Shown here: positions 24,227 through 31,165 of the stretch, one piece after another
Layout: each line of letters opens with the position of its first letter
Numbering within the stretch: position 1 is the first letter of the stretch
Program-made: the position numbers and the translations under genes
The notes under the pieces: model-generated
The model's database searches: none
Told to the model about the DNA's origin: nothing
The model's input: only the letters and a program-made list of their open reading frames with translations
Assembly: GCA_031547595.1 (NCBI GenBank)
Contig: JAVBRU010000072.1
Coordinates: 1 to 31,165, forward strand
Length of the DNA: 31,165 nucleotides
DNA from: JAVBRU01 sp031547595
GTDB lineage: Bacteria; Bacillota; Clostridia; Christensenellales; Aristaeellaceae
Reading direction: 5' to 3'

Positions 24227-25473
24227 ACGATTTCTCCTTCTGCCACGGTCATCATGGCCAGTCCGTGCACTTGCCAGCCTGTGAAAGGCGTGGATTTTCC
24301 AAGCGATGCAAAGGTTTCGGGATCAATAGAAAACTGTTCATTCAAGTTAAAAGCCGTGAGGTTGGCTGTTTTTCCTATTTCGATGCCGCCGGGGATGTTG
24401 AGCCGCTTCCGGGGCGCATCGCTCAAAAGCTCAATCAGCTTTGCAAGCGGTAGCACGCCGCCCAGCACCAGCTTTTCGTACAGCAAGGGGAAGGCCGTTT
24501 CCAGCCCCACAATGCCCATGATGCTGCCGCGAAGCCCTTTGCTTTTTTCTTCTGCGCTGTGGGGCGCGTGATCGGTGGCGATCATATCAATGGTGCCATC
24601 CAGCAGCCCCTCTATCAAAGCATCCCTGTCCGCCGCGCTGCGGATGGGCGGGTTCATCTTGAAGCGCCCGTCGTCCTGCAAATCTTCGTCGCAAAGCAGC
24701 AGATAGTGCGGCGCGGTTTCGCAGGTGACATTCACGCCCCGCGCCTTCGCCGCGCGTATCAGCGCCACGCTCTCCTTGGCGGACACATGGCAGATGTGGT
24801 ATTTACAGCCCGTTTCTTCTGCCAGATGCAAATCCCGCTCCACCTGCTTCCATTCGCTTGCAGAGCAAATGCCGGGCAGCCTGTGCCGGGCAGCATACTC
24901 TCCCTGATGGATGCAACCGCCATATAGCAGGCTCTCATCCTCGCAGTGGGCAGAGAGCACCTTGCCCGTCTTTGCGATGCGCTTCATCGCCACGCGCATC
25001 ATGTCCTCGCTTTGCACGCCCTTGCCATCGTCCGAGAAGCCAATCACCTGCGGTGCCAGTTTGGCGATGTTCGTGATCATCTTGCCCTCTTGCCCCACCG
25101 TGATGGTGGCATAGGGGTACACCGGCACCACGGCATCACGGGCGATGATCTCCCGCTGCACGGCAAGGCTTTCAAGACTGTCCGGCGGGGGCTTGACATT
25201 GGGCATGGCGCACACCGCCGTGTACCCGCCGCGCGCTGCCGCCAGCGTGCCGGTCTTGATCGTCTCTTTGTAAAAAAAACCGGGTTCCCGAAGATGCACA
25301 TGAACATCAACGAAACCCGGAAATACGAAACACCCCTGCAAGGGAATGATCTGATCAAAGCCTGCGGCGGAAATATTAGGGGAAATATCGACAATGATAC
25401 CACCCTCTATGGCGATATCCACCGGTTTGTTTTCCCCGCGCAGCAAAACTGCGCCTGTCAGCAAAGTACGCAT
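24214..25473 (-). CDS. pyrC: Dihydroorotase (type I)
   Basis: The 419-residue product is a type I amidohydrolase: metal-binding H58 and H60 in FVDVHVHLREPG, SDDG at 145-148, H174 in SAHCED, H227 in HVSA and D299 in ATDHAPHS. It cyclises carbamoyl aspartate to dihydroorotate. It is the first gene of the pyr operon. The ATG lies after AGGGAGAAAGCGTACCG, a slightly long spacing. A strong promoter lies immediately upstream, leaving a leader of only about 35 bases. Confidence 0.96.
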   Translation of the reverse strand: MRTLLTGAVLLRGENKPVDIAIEGGIIVDISPNISAAGFDQIIPLQGCFVFPGFVDVHVHLREPGFFYKETIKTGTLAAARGGYTAVCAMPNVKPPPDSLESLAVQREIIARDAVVPVYPYATITVGQEGKMITNIAKLAPQVIGFSDDGKGVQSEDMMRVAMKRIAKTGKVLSAHCEDESLLYGGCIHQGEYAARHRLPGICSASEWKQVERDLHLAEETGCKYHICHVSAKESVALIRAAKARGVNVTCETAPHYLLLCDEDLQDDGRFKMNPPIRSAADRDALIEGLLDGTIDMIATDHAPHSAEEKSKGLRGSIMGIVGLETAFPLLYEKLVLGGVLPLAKLIELLSDAPRKRLNIPGGIEIGKTANLTAFNLNEQFSIDPETFASLGKSTPFTGWQVHGLAMMTVAEGEIVWRR

Positions 25474-25514
25474 CGGTACGCTTTCTCCCTTCGCGCTTCA
25501 ACTTCCAGAGTGAT

Positions 25515-25543
25515 ATATTACACGATTTTTCTGTACTCGTCAA
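25515..25543 (-). promoter_or_regulatory. Promoter of the pyr operon
   Basis: The minus strand has TTGACG and TAATAT spaced by exactly 17 bases, five of six matches at each hexamer. The -35 hexamer includes the TGA stop codon of the upstream esterase-like gene. The predicted start of transcription is about 35 bases before pyrC. That is too short for a PyrR-type anti-terminator and terminator leader. Confidence 0.85.
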
Positions 25544-26304
25544 GAGCTTTTTATTGCTTTTTTGATGAAATTAGCTAACATTTCTGCAAAGATGTACTTG
25601 GAATGTTCGTCTTTTGCGCTGTCATACTCGCAGTGGCGATAGCCGCACATCTCCTTACCGGAAATCAGCGCAGGATCATAGCCGCAGTGCTCCAGCGTGC
25701 GCATCAGCAGCAGGTTCTGCTCTTTGCGGCAGGGCATGTCGTTGTCCGCATAGATGAAAAACAGCGGCCGCCCCGGCTGTGCACCCCGCACATGGTACAG
25801 CGGCGCGGTATCGTCCACAATGCAGGCGCGCTCGTCCTCGCCGCGCCGCTTGAGCACTTCATAATGCGCGGTGGGCTGCCCGGCGTTGAACACATAGCCG
25901 TCAAAATGCTCCGGCTGCAGGCCCTGCGCCGCCAGATACCGGCGGTCGAAGGCCAGCATCATGCTCAGATACGCCCCGGCGGAGGAGCCGCCGATGATAT
26001 AACGGTCAAAGCACCCGCGAAGCTGACCATAGTTTTTGACAAACTTGGCCGCTGCCGCCGCGTCCTGGATGAACTGCGGGTAGCGTGCCTCCGGATACAT
26101 CCGGTACTGCGCCGAGGCTACGGCAATGCCGTGCTCCTGTGCCAGCGCCTGCATCACTGGGGAATGATGGCTGCCGCCCACCAGCCCGCCGCCGTGGAAA
26201 TAAATCAGCACCGGACAGGGCTGCTTTTCGGGCAAATACAGATCCAGCACACAGGCGGAAGGGTGTTTGGGGTTATACACCAGGTCTTGTATGATTTGCA
26301 TCAT
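25540..26304 (-). CDS. Alpha/beta hydrolase, esterase/lipase-like
   Basis: The 254-residue product has the oxyanion motif HGGG at 37-40 and the nucleophile elbow GSSAG at 106-110 (S108). Candidate acid D187 or D189 (YADNDMP) and a histidine in YRHCEYD complete a triad. This is the layout of hormone-sensitive-lipase and acetyl-esterase-like hydrolases. There is no signal peptide, so it acts in the cytoplasm, probably on a small acylated compound. It is the last gene of a four-gene run with a PHP phosphoesterase, a GDPD and a TIM-barrel protein. Two adjacent ATG codons follow GGAGGGATC; the second has the better spacing. The first overlaps the PHP stop (ATGA). Confidence 0.85.
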   Translation of the reverse strand: MMQIIQDLVYNPKHPSACVLDLYLPEKQPCPVLIYFHGGGLVGGSHHSPVMQALAQEHGIAVASAQYRMYPEARYPQFIQDAAAAAKFVKNYGQLRGCFDRYIIGGSSAGAYLSMMLAFDRRYLAAQGLQPEHFDGYVFNAGQPTAHYEVLKRRGEDERACIVDDTAPLYHVRGAQPGRPLFFIYADNDMPCRKEQNLLLMRTLEHCGYDPALISGKEMCGYRHCEYDSAKDEHSKYIFAEMLANFIKKAIKSS

Positions 26305-27095
26305 GATCCCTCCGGTATCAAGTAACGTTCTGCCTTCGTCAGGTTCAGCGCCTCTGCCACCCGCGCAAGGCCGCTGATGTTCAGCTTCTCCGGCTTGTGG
26401 GCATCCGACGCGCAGTAGAACGTGCAGCCAGCTGCCTTCGCCAGACGGAAAAACGCGATGTGCGCTTCGAAATCATCCGGTGCGGCCTCGGCAAACGCCG
26501 ATGCGTTCAGCTCGATCCCCGCACCAAGCGCTGCGGCCTTGGCAAAGATGCGCGTCATCCGCTGTACATCCGTCTGTTCCAGCACTTGGGCAGCGTTTCC
26601 CTCGCCATACAGATGCCGCGCGTTCAGGTGCGCCAGGCCTACCTTGCGCCAGGGCAAGTCCATTGTAAGCAGTACTTCCAGCCGTTCCATCAGCACGTTT
26701 GCCATATCCCGTGCCGTATGTATACCGGATGGCCGCACCAGATCCTTCATGTGCATGTGGCACACAGGGATGGCCACAAAGTCAAACAGCGCAAAATGCT
26801 GCGGCAATAGCGCCAGCTGCATCTTGGCGTCAAACTCTGTTTCGCACCCGAAATAGAAGCGCACCCCGGCGGCAGTAGGCAGCGGCAGGTCCCTTTGTGC
26901 ATTTTCGATGCCCTGCGGCTGATACCAGGGGGACGCGCCCGGCACCGCCTCATCCCACAGATGGTTGGTGACGCAAATCGCGCTGTAGCCCGCCTGCACC
27001 GCATACGTGAGCAGCACCTCCGGGGTCATGCGCGCATCCTTGCAGCAGCGAGACAGCACCGTGTGGCAATGATAATCGTGATCCATGGCAAACAT
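26301..27095 (-). CDS. PHP-domain phosphoesterase (histidinol-phosphatase-like)
   Basis: The start after GAGGGTGAGATGC gives 264 residues. PHP metal-binding motifs appear in order: HCHT at 9-12, TNH at 43-45, CETEFD at 84-89, VCHMH at 111-115 and SDAHKPE near the C-terminus. It resembles HisJ-type histidinol phosphatase, but no his gene is near. The neighbours (GDPD, sugar isomerase-like, esterase) suggest a phosphomonoester or cyclic phosphate in a catabolic pathway. An alternative start three codons later (MDHDYHCH) is possible. The gene begins 11 bases after the GDPD stop. Confidence 0.85.
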   Translation of the reverse strand: MFAMDHDYHCHTVLSRCCKDARMTPEVLLTYAVQAGYSAICVTNHLWDEAVPGASPWYQPQGIENAQRDLPLPTAAGVRFYFGCETEFDAKMQLALLPQHFALFDFVAIPVCHMHMKDLVRPSGIHTARDMANVLMERLEVLLTMDLPWRKVGLAHLNARHLYGEGNAAQVLEQTDVQRMTRIFAKAAALGAGIELNASAFAEAAPDDFEAHIAFFRLAKAAGCTFYCASDAHKPEKLNISGLARVAEALNLTKAERYLIPEGS

Positions 27096-27106
27096 GCATC
27101 TCACCC

Positions 27107-27949
27107 TCAAACGTACCGCGTATCCAGATACTCCTTCAGCTCGCGCACAAAGTCGGTCTGTATCACATCCACACCGCGCCCGCACAGCCAGCCCCAGCCC
27201 TCGTCCGCGCTGTCAAACAGCGAGCGGATATCGTCCCGGTGCCCACACAGGGGGAAGTTGAGTGTCAGCGCATTCACCCACACCTTGATGCCAATCTTGT
27301 GCAGCCTGTCCACAGACGCCTGCGAAATAATGGGGTGCGTATCCGCTGCAAACACCAGCTCCACCGCCGGATACTGGTAATATAGCGCAGTTTCCAATAC
27401 AAAGTCAAGCGCATCCGAATCATTGTTGATGATGGGCATAAACTGCGGAGCAAAATGCTCCTTCTCCAGCCATTCATACACATTGTGTAAATCCTTGCCG
27501 GATTTGAGCAACACCTGATCCGCCATATCATGGCGCGCCACCGCCGCATAGGCATCTGGCAAAAAATCAAAGCAGCGGTCGATATTGATCAGGCATACAT
27601 TTTTATAGGCAGCCAGGAAACCATCCAGCGTCATCAGCTGATTGGCATCGGTGGTGCCGTTGTTGGTGCGGTGGCGGCAGGCGCGAAGCTCCTCCAAGGT
27701 ATACTGGGTGATAGGCCCGGTGCCGTTCATATACCGGTCGAGGTTGGGTCCATGCATCAGCACCATACCGTCCTTGCACTGGCTGATGTCAGTTTCAATC
27801 ATATCTGCCCCTTCGCGCAGCGCCAGCTGAAAGGCGCGCTGGGTGCTTTCCGCCACAAAGCCGCTATTGCGGCCCTTGTGCGAGGCGATCAGAGGACGGG
27901 GACCGGTATAAGCGCGCAGCGCGCGAATGGAGGGAGCAATTCTGGTCAT
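27107..27949 (-). CDS. GDPD-family phosphodiesterase with atypical active-site motifs
   Basis: The 280-residue product starts after AAGGAGAACCTGT. It follows the glycerophosphodiester phosphodiesterase fold: SHKGRNSG at 23-30, the ETD metal motif at 52-54, MHGPNLDRYMNGTG at 65-78 and a late DVIQTDF. Normal GDPDs have HRG and HD; here they are HKG and HG, and the usual PENT is AEST. The metal ligands E52 and D54 and the catalytic histidines H24 and H66 remain. A phosphodiester substrate is likely, but not necessarily a glycerophosphodiester. No signal peptide is visible. A longer open frame upstream overlaps the next gene and lacks a ribosome site. Confidence 0.82.
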   Translation of the reverse strand: MTRIAPSIRALRAYTGPRPLIASHKGRNSGFVAESTQRAFQLALREGADMIETDISQCKDGMVLMHGPNLDRYMNGTGPITQYTLEELRACRHRTNNGTTDANQLMTLDGFLAAYKNVCLINIDRCFDFLPDAYAAVARHDMADQVLLKSGKDLHNVYEWLEKEHFAPQFMPIINNDSDALDFVLETALYYQYPAVELVFAADTHPIISQASVDRLHKIGIKVWVNALTLNFPLCGHRDDIRSLFDSADEGWGWLCGRGVDVIQTDFVRELKEYLDTRYV

Positions 27950-27965
27950 ACAGGTTCTCCTTGCG

Positions 27966-28733
27966 TTAAAATTGAGATAAAAATAAATCCATGGATTGCC
28001 GCGCGCGCCGGCGGCTGAACAGAATATCCTCATCCCTGGGCACACGCTCGATGGTGGCCATGCCGTCAAACCCCACTGCACGCAGCGCAGCAGTGACATC
28101 CGCAAGGGGCAGGCTGCCCTCCCCCAGCGCCGCGTGCTCATCCTTCCTGCCGCCGTTGTCGCTGATGTGTATTTCTTTAAGCGGCACGGGCAGGCGCGTA
28201 AATGCCTCCAGCCAGTGCTTATCCCCGCGCAGCTCCATCAGCGTGTGTCGCACGTTCATATGCCCCAGGTCGATCAATATGCCAAAGTTGTCCCGCGCGG
28301 TGAGCAAAGGCTCAAAATGCGCATAGGTGCCCGCATTTAGCGGCGTGTCTTCGCAGGCGATATAAACGCCTGTGCCGCGAAACAGCCGCAGCGCCGCATC
28401 GAATATATCCATGCTGAGCGCATGGGGATATACAAAGTCAAACGTCAGCCCCGTGAGCAAATGCCAGGTGTCCTGCCACTTTGCAATATGCTCCATATTT
28501 TTGACGAAGGCCGCGCATGCCACGCTGTCCCTGGGGTTTGGCATGGCGTGATGGATGGTGAAGGTGAGCCCGCTTTGCTGCAAAAAGCATGCAAGGCGCT
28601 CGTCCGCCGCCGCGTCGTGGGCATCAAAGTGCCTGCCCAGATAGCTGATGGTGTCAAAGCCGAGGGCCTGAAATGCCAGGGCGTTTGTAAGGGCGTCGCC
28701 GGGATAATTCCAAACCGCTATCCCCTGTTTCAT
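27966..28733 (-). CDS. Xylose-isomerase-like TIM-barrel protein (sugar phosphate isomerase/epimerase family)
   Basis: The 255-residue product resembles the AP-endonuclease-2 / xylose-isomerase-like barrel. Candidate metal ligands are E in YIACEDTP, D and H in LIDLGHMNVRH, H in KEIHISDNGG and E in ATIERV. Members of the family isomerise or epimerise sugars and sugar derivatives. It is the first gene of the minus-strand run toward the GDPD, PHP and esterase genes, 16 bases before the GDPD. The start follows AAAGGAAAGAAC. The gene is divergent from an AraC-type regulator, which may control the run. Confidence 0.85.
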   Translation of the reverse strand: MKQGIAVWNYPGDALTNALAFQALGFDTISYLGRHFDAHDAAADERLACFLQQSGLTFTIHHAMPNPRDSVACAAFVKNMEHIAKWQDTWHLLTGLTFDFVYPHALSMDIFDAALRLFRGTGVYIACEDTPLNAGTYAHFEPLLTARDNFGILIDLGHMNVRHTLMELRGDKHWLEAFTRLPVPLKEIHISDNGGRKDEHAALGEGSLPLADVTAALRAVGFDGMATIERVPRDEDILFSRRRARQSMDLFLSQF

Positions 28734-28754
28734 GTTCTTTCCTTTCCGGCGTGA

Positions 28755-28783
28755 TTGCTTTTGCCTGCCGGTTTTGCTATACT
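28755..28783 (+). promoter_or_regulatory. Promoter of the AraC-type regulator
   Basis: TTGCTT and TATACT are spaced by exactly 17 bases, ending about 34 bases before the regulator's ATG, which has GAGGTGA as ribosome site. The region between this gene and the divergent operon is 83 bases. TTTTGC occurs twice within it, 13 bases apart, a possible but unproven regulator half-site pair. No strong minus-strand promoter is visible. Confidence 0.65.
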
Positions 28784-28816
28784 AAGTAAAATGATGAACA
28801 ACCGAGGTGACCGGCC

Positions 28817-29719
28817 ATGAGTGACTTTGGCGCACCCAATCAGCACGACTGCCCCCGCTGGACAAAGGACTACCAACGCCTGACCGAGAATGACCACATG
28901 ATTGCGTGCATCGGCGCGTTTGGCCATTGCAACCGCAAGGAGAACGACCCGCCGCTCAAGCGCCACATCCATTTAAGCAGCCTGGAAATCCACGTGATGC
29001 TGAAGGGCACCCAGGTATTTGAGGTGAACGGAAGCAAGTACAAGCTGGCAGGCAACCAGATTTTTCTGACGCTGCCAAACGTGGTGCATAGCTCTGCCGG
29101 GGTGCCGCAGCTACAGGCGGAGTTCTACTACTTTCAGCTCAACCCCATTGATTTTCCAGCCATTTTGGGGCTGGACGAGCAGAACACCCGCTATTTGGTA
29201 AATAACCTGATGGCCATTGAGGGGCATGTGTTCAAGGGCAACAACAGCATCAACGCGTTGGTGGCCAGCGCCTTTCACAACCTCTCTACCCGCGATGAAA
29301 ACCTGCGCCACTGCGCCCAGGCGCAGATCGTATCTTTCCTGCACCTTTTGTGTGACATCGCACGCACCTTAGAGGTGCCGGGCATCACGCCCTTTACCTC
29401 CGAGGTGTTCAGCCATATCAACAAGCAATTGACCGAAGAAATCTCGCTGGAGCAACTGGCGCGGGATTTTGGGTATTCCCTGTCTTACTTTAAGGCGAAG
29501 TTCCGCCAGGAGGCGGGCATTACCCCCATGCACTACATCAACCGCGAAAAGATGGAGATCGCCAAGGAGCTGCTGGCGCAGGGATGCTCTGTGACGGACA
29601 CCGCCATGCGCCTGAACTTCAACTCCAGCAATTATTTCTCCACTGTTTTTCACCGCTTCACTTCATATATGCCCAGCGAGTATCAGAAGCTGTTTGGCAG
29701 AAAGGAAGCAGAAAAATAG
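28817..29719 (+). CDS. AraC-family transcriptional regulator with cupin-like sensor domain
   Basis: The 300-residue product has an N-terminal cupin-type domain (HIHLSSLEIHVMLKGTQVF, GNQIFLTLPNVVHSS) at about residues 45-100. The C-terminal AraC DNA-binding domain at about 200-295 contains two helix-turn-helices (LEQLARDFGYSLSYFKAKF and VTDTAMRLNFNSSNYFSTVF). AraC proteins of this kind usually activate nearby sugar-use genes. It is divergent from the TIM-barrel/GDPD/PHP/esterase run and convergent with a sugar-type solute-binding protein gene, so either may be its target. A terminator-like hairpin lies 17 bases after its stop. Confidence 0.93.
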   Translation: MSDFGAPNQHDCPRWTKDYQRLTENDHMIACIGAFGHCNRKENDPPLKRHIHLSSLEIHVMLKGTQVFEVNGSKYKLAGNQIFLTLPNVVHSSAGVPQLQAEFYYFQLNPIDFPAILGLDEQNTRYLVNNLMAIEGHVFKGNNSINALVASAFHNLSTRDENLRHCAQAQIVSFLHLLCDIARTLEVPGITPFTSEVFSHINKQLTEEISLEQLARDFGYSLSYFKAKFRQEAGITPMHYINREKMEIAKELLAQGCSVTDTAMRLNFNSSNYFSTVFHRFTSYMPSEYQKLFGRKEAEK

Positions 29720-29735
29720 CTAATTTCGTACAGCA

Positions 29736-29773
29736 GGCCGTCCCTCCGTAGCTCTCGAAGGGACGGCCGTTTT
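29736..29773 (+). terminator. Rho-independent terminator-like hairpin between convergent genes
   Basis: Arms GGCCGTCCCT and AGGGACGGCC pair perfectly around a 13-base loop and are followed by GTTTTG on the plus strand. It lies just after the AraC-type gene and just past the end of the convergent solute-binding protein gene. The short T-run favours the plus strand. Confidence 0.75.
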
Positions 29774-29779
29774 GCCCGC

Positions 29780-31165
29780 TTAATGGGGCAGCTTGTTGTA
29801 CAGGTTCTGGTACACTTCGAGCAGCTCGTCCAGGCCCATTGCCTTCATCTGCTTCACATACTTGTCATAGTCCTTCATCGACCAGTTGCCGGAGATCAGG
29901 TTGGCAAACAGCTCGTCCATGTAGGTGTACAGGTCGTTCTGATAATAGCCAACGATATCTGCGTCCTCGGCCGACATCATGGGCAGGATCATCGACAGGT
30001 CGTTGTTCATGTTGTACAGGCGAAGCTGCGCAGACATCTCGCACCACTTCTCAAAGCCTTCGGCTTGATAATCCTTGTAGGTGGGCTTGATGATCTCGTT
30101 GTAGTACAGAGAATTGAGATAGTCGTCATAGGTGTCATAGATCAGCGCCTCGCCCTTATAATCGGCATACAGGGTGGTGAGGGTGTTGCGCGGCAGGAAG
30201 GAGCCGAGGTTGCTGCCCTTGGTGAGGCCGCTCTTCACGTACTCGTCCTTGTTGTTGGAACCGGTGAACACATAGATGCCATCCTGCACGTCATAGCAGG
30301 GGCCAAAGGAGAACCATATGGAATATTCGAGATCGGTCACGACATCGAGGAACTTGGCGACGCTCTCCGGGTCTGCCTTTTTGGAGAAGCCCCAATAATC
30401 CCATGCCTTGTACGCGCGGCAGCCGTCCATCACAGGTTCAATGCCCTCAGCGCCCTGGATGATGGGCATGACGGTATAGATCTGGTTGTCGTCGATGTAA
30501 TAATCGGTATTGGAATAGTAGAAGTAGGAGGATACCACGTTTTGCGCCAGCAGTGTGGACAGGTTCTTGTCGTTCTTGCCCGCGTTGTCGCTCAGATATA
30601 ATACGCCCGCTTCGGCACATTTTTTGAGGAACTCGATATACTCCGCAAAGCCTTCCTGATAGAAGGGCACTTCGGCTTCCCACGTCTCGCGGTTGAGCTG
30701 GAACACATAGTTGGCCAGGCCAAACCAGCCCGCAACGCCGTTGTCAAAATAGCCGCCAAAGGTCTTGTTACAGGTGTTGGTCTGGATCACCATGCGCTCG
30801 TCAGCAATGCCATTGCCGTTCACGTCGTTATCGCGGAAGGCGATCAGCGTTTCCAGATACTCATCCAGGGTGGTGGGCATGGGCAGGTTCAACTTATCCA
30901 GCCAATCCTGGCGAATTTTCATGCAATAGGTGTTGGCCGTCATGCCGTTCAGGCCAAACTCTCCCGCTTCAATGGCAGGCAGGGACGATACATTGCCCAG
31001 GTAATACAGCTTGCCGTCGGTGTAGGCATCCTTCTCGTAGCAGATGTAGTAATAGCCGTCCTCGGCCAGGGCATCGCGCGCGGTGCCATCGCTGTATTGC
31101 AGCACGTTCTCGTCAATGGCCATCACCTTGCCGGCCTCAATCAGGTTGACGCAGTCGGCATTGCT
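29780..31165 (-). CDS. ABC transporter solute-binding protein (sugar-type), N-terminus cut by the window edge
   Basis: The frame is open to the right edge, giving 461 visible residues with no visible signal peptide or lipobox because the N-terminus lies outside. The visible start is SNADCVNLIEAGKVMAIDENV, followed by the tyrosine-rich, acidic style of extracellular lipoprotein binding proteins. Features include QDWLDKLNLPMPTTLDEYLE and WGFSKKADPESVAKFLDVV, both typical of family-1 carbohydrate-binding proteins of the LipO/LplA kind. A short DNDVNGNGIADE loop resembles a calcium-binding EF-hand loop. The protein would capture an oligosaccharide or other ligand outside the cell for import. The permease genes are not in the window. 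Confidence 0.85.
   Translation of the reverse strand, partial: SNADCVNLIEAGKVMAIDENVLQYSDGTARDALAEDGYYYICYEKDAYTDGKLYYLGNVSSLPAIEAGEFGLNGMTANTYCMKIRQDWLDKLNLPMPTTLDEYLETLIAFRDNDVNGNGIADERMVIQTNTCNKTFGGYFDNGVAGWFGLANYVFQLNRETWEAEVPFYQEGFAEYIEFLKKCAEAGVLYLSDNAGKNDKNLSTLLAQNVVSSYFYYSNTDYYIDDNQIYTVMPIIQGAEGIEPVMDGCRAYKAWDYWGFSKKADPESVAKFLDVVTDLEYSIWFSFGPCYDVQDGIYVFTGSNNKDEYVKSGLTKGSNLGSFLPRNTLTTLYADYKGEALIYDTYDDYLNSLYYNEIIKPTYKDYQAEGFEKWCEMSAQLRLYNMNNDLSMILPMMSAEDADIVGYYQNDLYTYMDELFANLISGNWSMKDYDKYVKQMKAMGLDELLEVYQNLYNKLPH

Noticed and set aside
20806..24571. Open frames of 783 and 496 residues on the plus strand
   Set aside because: They are antisense to carB, carA and pyrC, which are complete and have motifs throughout.
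25474..25514. PyrR-binding attenuator before pyrC
   Set aside because: The leader is about 35 bases and holds no terminator hairpin or T-run.
26301..27095. PHP gene as the histidine-biosynthesis phosphatase HisJ
   Set aside because: Motifs allow it, but no his genes are nearby and the neighbours point to catabolism, so I gave only the family name.
28734..28816. Minus-strand promoter for the TIM-barrel gene run
   Set aside because: TATAGC is present as a weak -10, but the nearest TTGTTC is 14 bases away, too short for a normal promoter.

Overview
The window looks like a chromosomal segment of a GC-rich Bacillota, probably a clostridial (gut Christensenellales- or Oscillospiraceae-like) bacterium. 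The reasons are the NfeD-FloA pair, a DUF4364 regulator, YitT and YwaF-type membrane proteins, a two-subunit NAD-type dihydroorotate dehydrogenase (PyrD+PyrK), strong AGGAGG ribosome sites and sigma-A-like promoters. The genus cannot be fixed by eye. I see no rRNA, tRNA, CRISPR, phage or insertion-sequence signature, and no gap above 300 bases without a gene.

Layout. (1) 1-6298, minus strand: uxaB-uxaA (hexuronate catabolism) run into trmL, a small membrane protein and two tandem uracil-DNA-glycosylase-like genes. nfeD and a left-truncated floA follow after a short gap with a possible promoter. (2) 6445-15865, plus strand: a DUF4364 regulator, a fused ispDF, a HerA-like ATPase, a YwaF-like membrane protein whose ribosome site lies in a 12-bp hairpin, a PFK_mixed-type phosphofructokinase, a RanBP2-type zinc-finger membrane protein, two overlapping RimK-like ATP-grasp genes, an uncharacterised P-loop ATPase and a YitT protein. 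(3) A perfect 18-bp inverted repeat separates this run from the convergent pyr operon. (4) 25473-15905, minus strand: pyrC-carA-carB-pyrK-pyrD-pyrF-pyrE-pyrB encode every step from bicarbonate and glutamine to UMP. The operon is very tightly packed and driven by a near-consensus promoter lying on the stop codon of the gene upstream. PyrB carries a PyrI-like zinc domain at its C-terminus without the PyrI nucleotide-binding domain. (5) 28733-25540, minus strand: a TIM-barrel isomerase/epimerase-like gene, a GDPD-family phosphodiesterase, a PHP phosphoesterase and an alpha/beta hydrolase. They are divergent from an AraC-type regulator, and a right-truncated sugar-type solute-binding protein gene lies beyond it.

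How the genes fit together. The pyr operon is a complete pathway. The AraC/GDPD/PHP/TIM-barrel/esterase/solute-binding group resembles an uptake and breakdown locus for a small phosphodiester or acylated sugar, but its substrate is unknown. The ATP-grasp pair, with an adjacent orphan ATPase and a zinc-finger membrane protein, is the least explained part of the window and the best candidate for an undescribed function. All functional calls come from reading motifs and family resemblance; no database search was run.
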